Positions 36,890 to 45,875 of a stretch of DNA of 64,000 nucleotides are shown here, one piece after another. Positions within the stretch are counted from its first letter, which is position 1, and every line of letters begins with the position of its first letter. This DNA comes from Geobacter sp. (GTDB lineage: Bacteria > Desulfobacterota > Desulfuromonadia > Geobacterales > Pseudopelobacteraceae). A program made the translations under genes and the position numbers. The stretch lies in the NCBI GenBank assembly GCA_009684515.1, contig WKKS01000007.1, forward strand, positions 1 through 64,000. Direction: 5' to 3'. The notes below the pieces were generated by a model. That model saw only the letters and a program-made list of their open reading frames with translations. It was not told the DNA's origin and did not search any database.

Positions 36890-39616
36890 ATGAGCTATCA
36901 AAATAATGTTTTTCCCTATCATATCGGCGTTCAGTCATTGCACGAATTGGCCAACAAACATTCCCGCGTTTGCGTGATGAATATCCGTGGCACGGAGAGT
37001 TCCCTGGTTACCCAGATTTCACACGCCTACAGCGGTGGCAATGTGGTGGCCGGCGTCCAGTACGGTGAATCCGGTGGCATTTTTGAGACCCCCATCGGCG
37101 ACATCCCGGTCTTTGGCAGTATTTCCGATGTGATCAGGGGCGGGATCGAGTTCGACACCGGAGTGATCTATCTCCCACCCACAGCCGTCTCCCATGCGGT
37201 GTCGGAAATGTGCGCCCGCAACGTCAACCTGAAACGCATCGTCATCGTAACCGAAAAAGTTCCGGTCCGCGATTCACGCATGATCCGTTATGGCTGTCAG
37301 AACAGGAAAGTGGATGTAATCGGGGCCAACACGCTCGGAATCGCCAACTCCTGGGATCAGGTCAGAATTGGCGGCGCTCTGGGCGGTGATTGCCCGGAAG
37401 ATAGCCTCAGAAAAGGAAGTATCGCGATCTACAGCAACTCCGGGAATTTCAGCACTACTATTTCGGAGTACCTTAAGACCGCCGGATTTGGCACTTCGAC
37501 CATTTTGAGCAGCGGCAAGGATGTTTATATCCATTTCGCTCTGGCGGAATTCCTGTACTGCGCCGAGAACGACCCCCGCACCAAAGCGATTGTAGTGTAT
37601 GTGGAGCCGGGCGGATTTTACGAAAAGCAGGCTCTGGACTGGATTGAACAGGGGCGCTTCAAGCTTACCAAGCCGGTCATAGCCTGCGTATCGGGGCGCT
37701 GGAAGAAGAATCTGACCCGCTCTTGCGGTCACGCTGGTGCCATGTCGGGGAGCGGTGACGACGCGGAAGTCAAAGAAGGGTGGTTCGACGGTTTTTTCGG
37801 TGTGCCGGTCTTCGATTCAAAACTTCCGGTAGTTTCCAGGCGCGGGGTACGCATCAGGACCATACAGGATGTACCCGAAGCGGTTAGCGCCTGCATGAAG
37901 CTGTTTGGAGAACTGCCGGATTTTCAGCCGACCGGCGACCTGAGCCTCAAGCCATGGTTTGCAAATGATCTGGGCTTGCCTCTCCCTTCAAATCTGCAGA
38001 TGCAGGCGGTCAGGGCGGTTTCCCCGTACGGCGAGGAGATCGAGAAGGCCAACCGGCAGATCGGTGCCCGCATAAACCGGGAGCCGATGCGCAATCGCTC
38101 CGGCGCAACCTCGATTGATCCGGTCGATTACAACATCTCCCTGCACGGCCATAAACTGCTCGATCTTGTTGAGCAACCGTTTGGCGCCATCTGCATCTTT
38201 TCGGTATTGAAGAGCATCCCGGATGCGGGGCAGATGAGCGTCATCAACCCGCTGCTGAACTGGTTCGTTGCTCGCGGCAGCGCCGATGTCTCCAACGGTG
38301 CCCGCGGCCGGAAAAACGGCTGCACGCCAAACGCCTATATCGCCGCAGAGGTGATTCTGGCCGGCAACAACCGTCTGTTTCAGGATCTGCAGTCAATAAG
38401 TTCCTGGCTTATTGACCTGTTCTACCACGAGGCTGACCCGAAGCTTGGTATCGACCAAGAGCTTATCGAAAAGAAATGCAGCGAAGATCGACCCGTTCCC
38501 CAACTACAACGCGAAGAGGACTCGGAGCGATGGGCGGAATACTTCGGAGCACTGTTAAAAACTAACGGCCAGGAAACAATCCTGACCCGCTTTGCCCAGT
38601 CCTACAGCAGGAATCCGGCGGCGGGAGTAACGGTTGATCCATGCAAACTGCTGATATCCGCAATACTGCTGGGCCTCGCCTGGATACCGCTGACCGAGCG
38701 CCGGATCAGCAGGGAAACCGCCCAGGATATGGGCAGTTATCTGGGAGTGAACGGCATCATCGTCGGAGTTTCCCCCGTAAATCCGGAAAAGAATGTTTTC
38801 TGGCAAAAACTGCGTGATTTGAAAGATCCGGCGATGCTGGCCACGGACTTCTCTTCGACCTGTTTCCAAATGTTGTTCAACCGGATTCCGGAAGATCGGG
38901 AACATTTCACCTTCAATGCACTGCTCAACCTGACCGTGACAAACGGCCCCGGAACCCTCAGCGCACTGGGGGCCAAGGAAAGCATCAGCGCCAGAAACCA
39001 TATCGCCACCGCCTATGCCGGCTTCATGACCAACACCGGACTGGCCCACGGCGGCAATGGCTTTGAAGCGGTCAGATACCTGCGGAACATATTCTCGGGA
39101 ACGGAGCCGCACAAGACCGCCAAATCCGAACTTGAACCTTTGCTGAAGCGGCTGTCAAACCAGGCGACCCAGGAGTTTATGCTCCATAAGAAGGAGGCAA
39201 AGGGCGGCGGCACCGTGGAAAGAATTCCGTCCATCAACCATCCCGTATTCCGGGGCAAAGCGGAAAACCATGATCCACGCGAGGTACATCTACGCGATCT
39301 GCTCAAGACAAAGGGCATCGTCAATCCCTACCTGGAATTCTACCATCACCTGGTCAAGGATCTCTTTGCAGAGGGGCTGACCGGCAGCATTTACTGCGTC
39401 AACGTCGATGCGGCCATTGCCTGCATAGCTCTGGAACTGCTCGCAAAACAGCTCGACAGCGGTGAACTGAGTGAAAAAGAAGCCCAGGAAATAGTCTTCA
39501 CCATGTTCCTCTACGGCCGTATGGCGGGAGTCTCGGCAGAGATAGCCGACCATCTCAGCAGGGGACTGGACCTGGATTGTCGCACACCTCCGGCCGAGCT
39601 TGTGTTTTTGTCATGA
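36890..39616 (+). CDS. aclA: ATP-citrate lyase large subunit, oversized (citryl-CoA synthase + citrate synthase-like)
   Basis: 908 aa, against about 610 aa for AclA of Chlorobium. Residues 1-330 are the CoA-ligase part, with the phosphohistidine loop CGHAGAMSG (His281). The first citrate-synthase-like piece starts at about 400; its end pieces are near 690-908 (LAHGGNGFEAVRYL, SINHPVFRGKAEN, VNVDAAIACIALELL, FLYGRMAGVSAEIADHL). About 200-300 residues between them have no counterpart in usual AclA. The active-site His/Asp set cannot be confirmed by eye. It probably forms an ACL with the upstream subunit, but could be a related citryl-CoA or other enzyme. AGGAG precedes the ATG. Confidence 0.72.
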   Translation: MSYQNNVFPYHIGVQSLHELANKHSRVCVMNIRGTESSLVTQISHAYSGGNVVAGVQYGESGGIFETPIGDIPVFGSISDVIRGGIEFDTGVIYLPPTAVSHAVSEMCARNVNLKRIVIVTEKVPVRDSRMIRYGCQNRKVDVIGANTLGIANSWDQVRIGGALGGDCPEDSLRKGSIAIYSNSGNFSTTISEYLKTAGFGTSTILSSGKDVYIHFALAEFLYCAENDPRTKAIVVYVEPGGFYEKQALDWIEQGRFKLTKPVIACVSGRWKKNLTRSCGHAGAMSGSGDDAEVKEGWFDGFFGVPVFDSKLPVVSRRGVRIRTIQDVPEAVSACMKLFGELPDFQPTGDLSLKPWFANDLGLPLPSNLQMQAVRAVSPYGEEIEKANRQIGARINREPMRNRSGATSIDPVDYNISLHGHKLLDLVEQPFGAICIFSVLKSIPDAGQMSVINPLLNWFVARGSADVSNGARGRKNGCTPNAYIAAEVILAGNNRLFQDLQSISSWLIDLFYHEADPKLGIDQELIEKKCSEDRPVPQLQREEDSERWAEYFGALLKTNGQETILTRFAQSYSRNPAAGVTVDPCKLLISAILLGLAWIPLTERRISRETAQDMGSYLGVNGIIVGVSPVNPEKNVFWQKLRDLKDPAMLATDFSSTCFQMLFNRIPEDREHFTFNALLNLTVTNGPGTLSALGAKESISARNHIATAYAGFMTNTGLAHGGNGFEAVRYLRNIFSGTEPHKTAKSELEPLLKRLSNQATQEFMLHKKEAKGGGTVERIPSINHPVFRGKAENHDPREVHLRDLLKTKGIVNPYLEFYHHLVKDLFAEGLTGSIYCVNVDAAIACIALELLAKQLDSGELSEKEAQEIVFTMFLYGRMAGVSAEIADHLSRGLDLDCRTPPAELVFLS

Positions 39617-39660
39617 CGTCCCCTGTTATCAAACCAATATACCAATAAGGAGGTTGATCC

Positions 39661-40104
39661 ATGGAGGCCCTGAAAACAATCCGCAATACTCCCGTATCGG
39701 AACTGATGCAAAAAGATGTCGTCACTATTGACGGCAGTCAGAACGTTGCCCAGGCAATTCAGCTGATGAAAACCAACCGGGTAGCCAGTCTCGTGGTGCT
39801 GCCGCGAAACGAAGACGATGCGTTCGGCATCCTTACGGTGCGGGACATCCTGGGAAAGGTGATCGATCCGGGGGAGAACATTTACCGCGATATCTGGAAT
39901 ACCCAGGTGCTGGACATCATGAACAAACCGGTCTTCAGCGTGGACCCGACGATGCGGGTCAAGTACGCACTGCGCATGATGAATAAGCTCGGGGTCCGGC
40001 GGCTGGTGGTGCTGCGGGGAAGTGAACTACTGGGCATCATCAGCGAGATAGAAATCTTTCACGCAGTCGAAAATCTGCCTGCAGTGGCACAGGTTGCCCT
40101 TTAG
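39661..40104 (+). CDS. Two-CBS-domain protein
   Basis: 147 aa with a tandem CBS pair: SELMQKDVVTIDGSQNVAQA with VRDILGKVI, then LDIMNKPVFSVDPTMRVKYA with LLGIISEIEIF. CBS pairs bind AMP, ATP or SAM and act as energy sensors. It lies between aclA and the fumarate reductase genes (44 bp and 25 bp gaps), so it may gate this pathway by adenylate charge; that is inference. AAGGAGG lies ahead of the ATG. Confidence 0.86.
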   Translation: MEALKTIRNTPVSELMQKDVVTIDGSQNVAQAIQLMKTNRVASLVVLPRNEDDAFGILTVRDILGKVIDPGENIYRDIWNTQVLDIMNKPVFSVDPTMRVKYALRMMNKLGVRRLVVLRGSELLGIISEIEIFHAVENLPAVAQVAL

Positions 40105-40129
40105 AGGAAGTCAAAGCAGGGAGAAAAAC

Positions 40130-41833
40130 ATGGACCACTCATTTGACATAGTCATAGTCGGCGCGGGCGGAGGCGGTCTTTTTGCGGCCCTGGAAGCGAT
40201 ACGCACCAATCCCCTGGCCACTGTCGCCGTAGTTTCAAAGGTCTACCCCACCAGGTCCCACACCTCGGCCGCACAGGGGGGAGTGAACGCCGCCCTGGCC
40301 AACAAGGACAAGGATGACAGCGTCGAGCTGCATGTCTTCGACACCGTCAAGGGGAGCGACTACCTGGCGGACCAGGACGCCGTCGATTATCTCTGCGGCC
40401 AGGCGCCCCTGGTGGTGCGTGAACTGGAGAACCTGGGCGCACCGTTTTCGCGCTTTGCGGACGGCACCATCGCCCAACGGCCGTTCGGCGGGACGGTCAA
40501 GGACCGCTGCTGCTACTGCGCCGATAAAACCGGACATACCATCCTGCACACCCTCTTTGAACAGTGCCTCCGGCAGGGAGTCAAATTCTTCAACGAATTT
40601 TTTCTGCTTTCCCTGGAACATGACGACGGCCAGTGCCAGGGGGTCGTCGCCATGAACATGCGCAACAGCTCGATTGAAGCCTTTTCGGCCAAATCCGTCA
40701 TCTTGGCAACCGGCGGCCACGCCAAGATGTACTGGAACCGCTCCAGCAACGCCGCCGGCAATACCGGCGACGGCCAGGCCGCGGCGCTCCGGGCGGGGAT
40801 CGCCCTGAAGGACATGGAGTTCATCCAGTTCCACCCGACCGGTTTGAGGAAGAGCGGGCTGCTGGTGACCGAAGGGGCGCGCGGCGAAGGCGGCTACCTT
40901 CTCAACCGGCACGGCCAGCGCTTCATGTCCCGCTATGCCCCGCAGAAGATGGAGCTGGGCCCGCGCGACCTGGTGGCGCGCTCCATGGAAACGGAGATTC
41001 TGGAGGGGAATGCCTTTACCAGCGATGCCGGCAGCTACCTGGAACTGGACCTGCGCCATCTGGGAGCCGAGGCGATCAAGAAGAAACTCCCCCAGATCAG
41101 GGAGCTCTGCATGCACTTCGAGGGGATCGACCCGATCGAGGAACCGATCCCGGTCAGGCCGACCGCCCACTACTCCATGGGAGGCATCGACGCCGGCATG
41201 GCACAGACCGCAGTGCGCGGCATATACGCCATCGGGGAATGCGCGTGCGTCTCTGTGCACGGGGCCAACCGGCTGGGTGGCAACTCGCTGCTGGACATCC
41301 TCGTGTTCGGGAAGCGGGCCGGACAGGAGGCTGCCCTGGAGGCGCCGCAGCGCAAGGCCCGTCCGGTATCGCCAGCCGCAGTCAGGAAGGCGGCCGATGA
41401 AATAAAATCGTACGCCAGCCACGAACGGTATGAGCGTTACGGCACCATCAGGGAAGAGATGGGCAGAACCATGGCCGACAAGGCGGGCATCTACCGCACC
41501 GAAGCCAAGCTGCGGTCCGGGGTTGAGGAAATCAAAACCCTTCGGGAGCGCTTCCGGCACATCCGGCTCTTCGACACCGGGACCGTCTATAACACCAATC
41601 TTTTCCAGATTCTGGAACTGAAAAACATGCTCGATCTGGCGCTGTGTGTCACCGCGACCGCTCTGGAACGGCAGGAAAGCCGGGGGTCCCACTACCGCAA
41701 TGACTTTCCGGTCCGGGATGATCAAAGCTGGCACAAACATTCGCTCTGCACGCTGCAGGAGAACGGCGACATCCGCCTCGGCACCGGCCCCGTAACCATG
41801 GGGAAATATTCCCTCGAAGCAAGGAGTTACTGA
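40130..41833 (+). CDS. frdA: Fumarate reductase/succinate dehydrogenase flavoprotein subunit
   Basis: 567 aa. An FAD-binding fold begins at SFDIVIVGAGGGGLFAALEA; the covalent FAD histidine lies in TRSHTSAAQGGVNAAL. HPTG, RPTAHYSMGGID and HGANRLGGNSLLDILVFG carry the capping and active-site residues. The helical C-terminal domain is complete. It reduces fumarate or oxidises succinate. No Tat signal is visible, so it acts on the cytoplasmic face. GGGAG precedes the ATG at 40130, and the stop overlaps the FrdB start by one base. Direction of the reaction cannot be read from sequence. Confidence 0.9.
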   Translation: MDHSFDIVIVGAGGGGLFAALEAIRTNPLATVAVVSKVYPTRSHTSAAQGGVNAALANKDKDDSVELHVFDTVKGSDYLADQDAVDYLCGQAPLVVRELENLGAPFSRFADGTIAQRPFGGTVKDRCCYCADKTGHTILHTLFEQCLRQGVKFFNEFFLLSLEHDDGQCQGVVAMNMRNSSIEAFSAKSVILATGGHAKMYWNRSSNAAGNTGDGQAAALRAGIALKDMEFIQFHPTGLRKSGLLVTEGARGEGGYLLNRHGQRFMSRYAPQKMELGPRDLVARSMETEILEGNAFTSDAGSYLELDLRHLGAEAIKKKLPQIRELCMHFEGIDPIEEPIPVRPTAHYSMGGIDAGMAQTAVRGIYAIGECACVSVHGANRLGGNSLLDILVFGKRAGQEAALEAPQRKARPVSPAAVRKAADEIKSYASHERYERYGTIREEMGRTMADKAGIYRTEAKLRSGVEEIKTLRERFRHIRLFDTGTVYNTNLFQILELKNMLDLALCVTATALERQESRGSHYRNDFPVRDDQSWHKHSLCTLQENGDIRLGTGPVTMGKYSLEARSY

Positions 41834-42840
41834 TGGAGAGACGAGAGGTATCATTCCGCATCTACCGTTACAACCCCCAGGTGGATCGCCACCCCTTCTA
41901 CGACAATTTCAAGGTTGCCGTGGAAAAGGGGATCACCATCCTCAGGGTCCTGAACCACATCAAGGAGCATCTGGAACCGCGCCTGACCTTCCGCGCCTTT
42001 TGCCAGGCGGGCATCTGCGGCTCGTGCGCGGTCAGGGTCAACGGGATCTCCAGACTGGCCTGCACGACCCAGGTCTGGGACGTACTGACCGGGAGCGGGG
42101 ATGACCCGATCCTGGTGGAGCCACTGAACAATCTTGAGGTGATTCGCGACCTGCTGGTGGATGTGGATCCGCTTATGGAGAAGCTGAAACAGAACTCCAG
42201 CTGGGTCGCGCCGGCGATCCCGGAGCAGCAGATGGGGTGCAAGGAGCACATCGTCAGTGAAACCGAATTAGAGGTCATTGATTCCGCCACGGACTGCATC
42301 CTGTGCGGGTCGTGTTATTCGGAATGCAGCATGATGGGGGTCAATCGGCGTTATATCTCGCCGCCGGTGCTTCTGAAGGCCTTCCGCATGAACAACGACA
42401 CCCGCGACACAATTGGCGCAGAACGGCTCCAGCAGGTGACCGCCGACCATGGCCTGTGGGACTGCACCCACTGTTACCGCTGCGTGGAGCACTGCACCAA
42501 GAAGATAGCGATCATGGAGGGGATTCACCGCTTGCGGGAAGAGGCCCTTGAGCGGCGGATGACCAAATCGGAAGGGGCCCGCCACGCCCAGGCTTTCTTC
42601 GACGATATCCATGACAGCGGAAGATTGAAAGAGGTGACCCTGCCGCTACGGACAAAGGGGGTCGCAGGAAGCCTCGGCATGATCCCCCTGGCAATGAAAA
42701 TGGGACTCAAGGGGAGAACGCCGCCTCTTTTCATGAAGAAAATTCCTGATATCAAGCACGTCAGAGAACTGTACCGCAAGCTGGAAATACGTGCTGTAGT
42801 CAAGCGTCACGCTGTGCGCCAGACAGAGAGGTTACAATGA
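41833..42840 (+). CDS. frdB: Fumarate reductase/succinate dehydrogenase iron-sulfur subunit
   Basis: 335 aa. The [2Fe-2S] ligands are in CQAGICGSC plus the later LACTT; the two further clusters are in CILCGSCYSEC and CTHCYRCVEHC. The C-terminal third after residue about 240 (KSEGARHAQAFFDDIHDSG) is longer than in classical SdhB (about 235 aa) and resembles the linker before HdrB-type partners. It carries electrons from FAD to the membrane partner. It overlaps frdA by one base and the next gene by four. Confidence 0.9.
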   Translation: MERREVSFRIYRYNPQVDRHPFYDNFKVAVEKGITILRVLNHIKEHLEPRLTFRAFCQAGICGSCAVRVNGISRLACTTQVWDVLTGSGDDPILVEPLNNLEVIRDLLVDVDPLMEKLKQNSSWVAPAIPEQQMGCKEHIVSETELEVIDSATDCILCGSCYSECSMMGVNRRYISPPVLLKAFRMNNDTRDTIGAERLQQVTADHGLWDCTHCYRCVEHCTKKIAIMEGIHRLREEALERRMTKSEGARHAQAFFDDIHDSGRLKEVTLPLRTKGVAGSLGMIPLAMKMGLKGRTPPLFMKKIPDIKHVRELYRKLEIRAVVKRHAVRQTERLQ

Positions 42841-43682
42841 AATACGCCTACTTTTTGAGCTGCATCAACGAATCCATGACCAGGGAACTGGATCGCTCCC
42901 TCGAAATCTTGGAGAAAGACTTGGGTATTGAGCTGGTCAAATTGACCCGGGGAACCTGCTGCGGTGGGAGTAACCTCGATTACGTCAGCCCCGACCATTT
43001 CCTGGTCATCAACGGCAGAAACATCGCCCTGGCCGAGCAGATGAAGCTCGATCTGGTGACCTCCTGCAACACATGCCTGCTGACCCTGCGGCGCGCCAGG
43101 CAGATTCTGGACAGTTCCCCCGAGAAACGGGAGTTTGTGAACAACACCCTGCGGGATGAAGGGCTTTGCTACAGCGGCAGCAGCGACGTTAAACACCTGC
43201 TGTGGGTCATCACCGAGGATTACGGTTTGGGACGACTTGCCGGACTGGTGACCACGCCGCTGACCGGAATGCGCTTTGCCCCCTTTTACGGCTGCCACAT
43301 CCTGCGCCCCTCCAATCTGCTCGGCAAGGACAATCCCGCAACCCCCATGTCGCTTGACCATCTTGTGGAAACATTGGGTGGCATCCCGGTCGAATACGCA
43401 TCCAAAAACAAATGCTGCGGATTCCATACCCTGCTGGTGGCGGAGAAGGAGTCCCTGGCGCTGTCGGGAAACGCCATCGAAGACGCGATCAGGGCCGAAG
43501 CGGATTACATCGTCACCCCCTGCCCTCTCTGCCACACCGCCATGGATGCCTACCAGCCCATGACCTTGAAAGGAAGGGCGGTCTCCAGAACCATTCCGGT
43601 GCTCCATCTCTCCCAGCTGATCGGCCTGGCTCTCGGCCACTCGCGCGAGGAGCTGGGCATTGACCGGCACATGATCACCTGA
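42837..43682 (+). CDS. HdrB-like CCG-domain subunit (fumarate reductase type E partner)
   Basis: 281 aa with two CCG modules: TCCGGSNLDYV followed by SCNTCLLTL, and KCCGFHTLLVAE followed by CPLCHTAMDAY. These bind a noncubane [4Fe-4S] cluster or zinc, as in heterodisulfide reductase HdrB and the SdhE subunit of type E complex II. No membrane helices are visible, so quinone contact must be peripheral. It overlaps frdB by ATGA, which strongly supports one complex. The 3-subunit form (A, B, HdrB-like) is found in rTCA organisms and in methylmenaquinol fumarate reductases. Its partner chemistry, quinone or thiol, is open. Confidence 0.88.
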   Translation: MKYAYFLSCINESMTRELDRSLEILEKDLGIELVKLTRGTCCGGSNLDYVSPDHFLVINGRNIALAEQMKLDLVTSCNTCLLTLRRARQILDSSPEKREFVNNTLRDEGLCYSGSSDVKHLLWVITEDYGLGRLAGLVTTPLTGMRFAPFYGCHILRPSNLLGKDNPATPMSLDHLVETLGGIPVEYASKNKCCGFHTLLVAEKESLALSGNAIEDAIRAEADYIVTPCPLCHTAMDAYQPMTLKGRAVSRTIPVLHLSQLIGLALGHSREELGIDRHMIT

Positions 43683-43735
43683 CCCGTCTGTGACTGGTTT
43701 CCAGGCGCTGAACGTAGTATCTCGAGGTAAATGCC

Positions 43736-44518
43736 ATGGCAAAAATTCTGGAATTGGTTGGCGGCCCCCCCGCCTCCGGAAAAAGCACATACGTTCTGGC
43801 AACATACGGAAATGCAAGTAATCGTGAGTTTGTGCATCTTGATTATGATGCGATGGTTGTCAAAGAGGTCAGGGAACTGTCTTACGGAGAAGTCAGGGAG
43901 CAGGATGTCAGGGATCATGTCAGTATGGTTTACGGTCGCGAGAGATCCGAGGTGGTTTATGGCGACACTCCGAGGATAACCGTGGATTGGCCTTTTTGTG
44001 TGTCAAAAAGAGCTGAGGAATACATTGCGCTTGGCCGTAATGCAGACCGGTTCATCGAGTGCAACTTTTTTACAGCCCAGGCCACCGAAGCCTGGAAAAG
44101 ATCGCTGACCAGGCATGTCGCCGGGGAATACAACGCTTTTACGGTTTTTTTCAGTAAAGATACCGACGTCGCTGAAGCATTGAGACCGAGTTTCAAAATG
44201 TTCCTGGAAGCGCATCATGATATGCCTGCCTCTGTCGAAAGGATTTTTCCGCAGGCCGACGCAGCTTATCTGTGGGACAACAACGCCAGAGATACAGCAC
44301 CGATATTGATTGCAAAATGCAAGAGGGGCGAGCCGATTGAAATCATCGATGAGGGTCACTGGTACCGGTTTCAATACAAGAGAGAGATTGATACCGGTGC
44401 CGAATTCGAGGTTTTAAGCAGTCATGTTGAAAAATTCATGGGCAAGCCAAGAACTGTTTTTGAAGTCAAGTATACCAATCTGATACGAAGCAGAAAAGAT
44501 CAGGTGATAATTCTTTAG
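43736..44518 (+). CDS. P-loop NTPase of unknown function (zeta-toxin-like or kinase-like)
   Basis: 260 aa. Walker A is GGPPASGKSTYVLATYG at the N-terminus, typical of AAA_33 or zeta-toxin-like kinases. Hypothetical DYDAM is the substrate or metal Asp. The C-terminal part (about 200-260) is unassigned. Codon use and GC are lower than in the fumarate reductase genes before it. The next genes are toxin-antitoxin pairs and repeats, so it belongs to the accessory region. No antitoxin gene is adjacent, so a zeta-toxin role is not supported. Confidence 0.7.
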   Translation: MAKILELVGGPPASGKSTYVLATYGNASNREFVHLDYDAMVVKEVRELSYGEVREQDVRDHVSMVYGRERSEVVYGDTPRITVDWPFCVSKRAEEYIALGRNADRFIECNFFTAQATEAWKRSLTRHVAGEYNAFTVFFSKDTDVAEALRPSFKMFLEAHHDMPASVERIFPQADAAYLWDNNARDTAPILIAKCKRGEPIEIIDEGHWYRFQYKREIDTGAEFEVLSSHVEKFMGKPRTVFEVKYTNLIRSRKDQVIIL

Positions 44519-44618
44519 CTGATTTTTCGCTGTTCCGATTCTGAAACGGAGGAAATCCAGCAACCGACTCTACCCAAAATCCCCTCCCGTGCGATGCGTG
44601 CCATGTATGGTGGATGGC

Positions 44619-44650
44619 GGAAACAAGATTCTTGTCAATTACTTATACTG
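44619..44650 (+). repeat. Dispersed repeat, copy 1 (ACAAGATTCTTGT core)
   Basis: GGAAACAAGATTCTTGTCAA followed by TTACTTATACTG. The core ACAAGATTCTTGT is a perfect palindrome. Two further copies lie at 46331-46414. Similar sequence sits upstream of REP-associated tyrosine transposase genes in related genomes, from memory; no transposase is present here. Confidence 0.7.
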
Positions 44651-44795
44651 CAACCAGAACTCCCCTTGGGAGAACGTCACGTCCAGTTTTTTCGGGCGGT
44701 CTGGTCGAGCCGCAAGTTGGGAATTCGGTTTGTTACTCTTGCAAATTTAATACTCACATGATATTGTACAACATCTTGTCATTATGGAGGTCATT

Positions 44796-45050
44796 ATGCA
44801 GGCGATTTCATACAGCGAAGCACGTCACGATCTTAAAAACGTCATGGACGATGCTTGCAACAACCACGAACCGATCCTGATCACGCGTCGAAAAGGTGAA
44901 AGCGTGGTTCTAGTAAGTCTGGAAGACTATGAGTCCATTGTGGAGAGTGAATATTTACTTTCCAGTCCTGCTAACGCTTCGCGACTACTGCAATCACTTA
45001 AAGAGGCACAGTCTGGAAAGCGAACTCCCATGGATGCTCTTGGGGTATGA
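44796..45050 (+). CDS. Antitoxin of the YefM/Phd family
   Basis: 84 aa. MQAISYSEARHDLKNVMDD is the Phd/YefM DNA-binding N-terminus and SVVLVSLEDYESI the conserved strand. It binds and neutralises the toxin encoded downstream and represses the pair. TATGGAGG precedes the ATG at 44796. It overlaps the toxin gene by four bases. Confidence 0.92.
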   Translation: MQAISYSEARHDLKNVMDDACNNHEPILITRRKGESVVLVSLEDYESIVESEYLLSSPANASRLLQSLKEAQSGKRTPMDALGV

Positions 45051-45301
45051 ACGTCACTTTCACACCGACTGCTCTCGACGACCTGCGTTATTGGCAAAAA
45101 ACTGATAAACGCCAAGCTGAACGGGTCTTAGCGCTTCTTGAAGAAATTCGGCGAACCCCTTTTGAGGGCACAGGAAAACCGGAACCCCTCCGTTTTCAGC
45201 TTGCCGGTTGCTGGTCACGCCGCATTGACCGAGAACATCGGCTTATCTACCAAGTGGAGGAAACAGAGATTGTAGTTATCGCCTGTCGCTATCATTATTG
45301 A
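45047..45301 (+). CDS. Toxin of the YoeB/Txe family
   Basis: 84 aa with the RelE-like fold. DLRYWQKTDKRQAERVLALL and GKPEPLRFQLAGCWSRRIDR, with the C-terminal CRYHY, match YoeB, which cuts mRNA at the ribosomal A site. Catalytic residues of YoeB (Glu46, Arg65, His83, Tyr84) have visible counterparts. It overlaps the antitoxin gene and would be translated with it. Confidence 0.92.
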   Translation: MNVTFTPTALDDLRYWQKTDKRQAERVLALLEEIRRTPFEGTGKPEPLRFQLAGCWSRRIDREHRLIYQVEETEIVVIACRYHY

Positions 45302-45461
45302 TTTCATTTTCCGTAATTCTTGAATTTGATGCTGTCATTTTCCTCTATGAACCATCCTTCTTGGCCTACACTTCCTCTTACTTTCCATGTTCTAAATCTT
45401 TTCCATATCCCATGCGAAGAACCTTCACTTGTTCTCCAACCGATATATGCCAGAACTTCAG

Positions 45462-45510
45462 GCTTCCAAGATGCTAACTTGTTCTGCAAACCCGTCAACT
45501 TGGAAGCCTT
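45462..45510 (+). repeat. Diverged 48-bp repeat, copy A
   Basis: This stretch and 46258-46304 share GCTAACTTGTTC, then GCAA, then CAACTTGGAAGCC, with few differences between copies. Both are followed by ATGCC. It lies between the YoeB and BrnA-like genes, in a 240-bp gap that shows no other gene. Origin is unknown. Confidence 0.55.
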
Positions 45511-45541
45511 CTCCATGCCTTCTCCATGCCTTCTCTCCGAG

Positions 45542-45871
45542 CTACCCGGTGCGCAGCTTTTTAGTGCGACCGGTTGAGCGTGTAGATAGGCGAGAGGTGG
45601 TCTCAACAAGGCGCCCACTGACATACTTATGTAAGACACTTGCAATCAGCGTCTGATAAGGAATTCCCTCTTCAATTGCCCTTTCCTGAATATCCATCAA
45701 GTCTGGAGTAGAGAGCCTGATATTGACACGCCGATCTTTGATAAAGGTTTCGCGCGCCGCTGAGCGGTACTTTTCAAGATCAGATTCAGAGGTGATTGTT
45801 GATTTCATCTCCCCCTTTTCGTAAACATCGAGTATTTCCATTTCATAATCATCAAGTTTGATTTTCTTCAT
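45542..45871 (-). CDS. BrnA-like antitoxin (CopG/ribbon-helix-helix type)
   Basis: 109 aa. The C-terminal half holds a ribbon-helix-helix (RRVNIRLSTPDLMDIQERAI, EGIPYQTLIASVLHKYVSGR), typical of antitoxins that bind DNA as dimers. The last about 22 residues run into the repeat region and look like read-through. AAAGGAG lies ahead of the ATG. The toxin gene lies upstream by 4 bp, an order (toxin first) usual for BrnT/BrnA. Confidence 0.8.
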   Translation of the reverse strand: MKKIKLDDYEMEILDVYEKGEMKSTITSESDLEKYRSAARETFIKDRRVNIRLSTPDLMDIQERAIEEGIPYQTLIASVLHKYVSGRLVETTSRLSTRSTGRTKKLRTG

Positions 45872-45875
45872 ATTA

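Noticed and set aside
40235-41854. 539-aa open frame on the minus strand across the fumarate reductase gene
   Set aside because: It is a shadow of frdA on the other strand in GC-rich DNA, with no family motifs and repetitive Arg/Gly/Asp composition.
43736-44518. Zeta toxin call for the P-loop gene
   Set aside because: Only the Walker A motif is shared, and no epsilon-type antitoxin gene is adjacent.
45304-45645. 113-aa open frame on the minus strand
   Set aside because: It runs through repeat copy A and the end of the antitoxin gene, has no ribosome site, and shows no family similarity.
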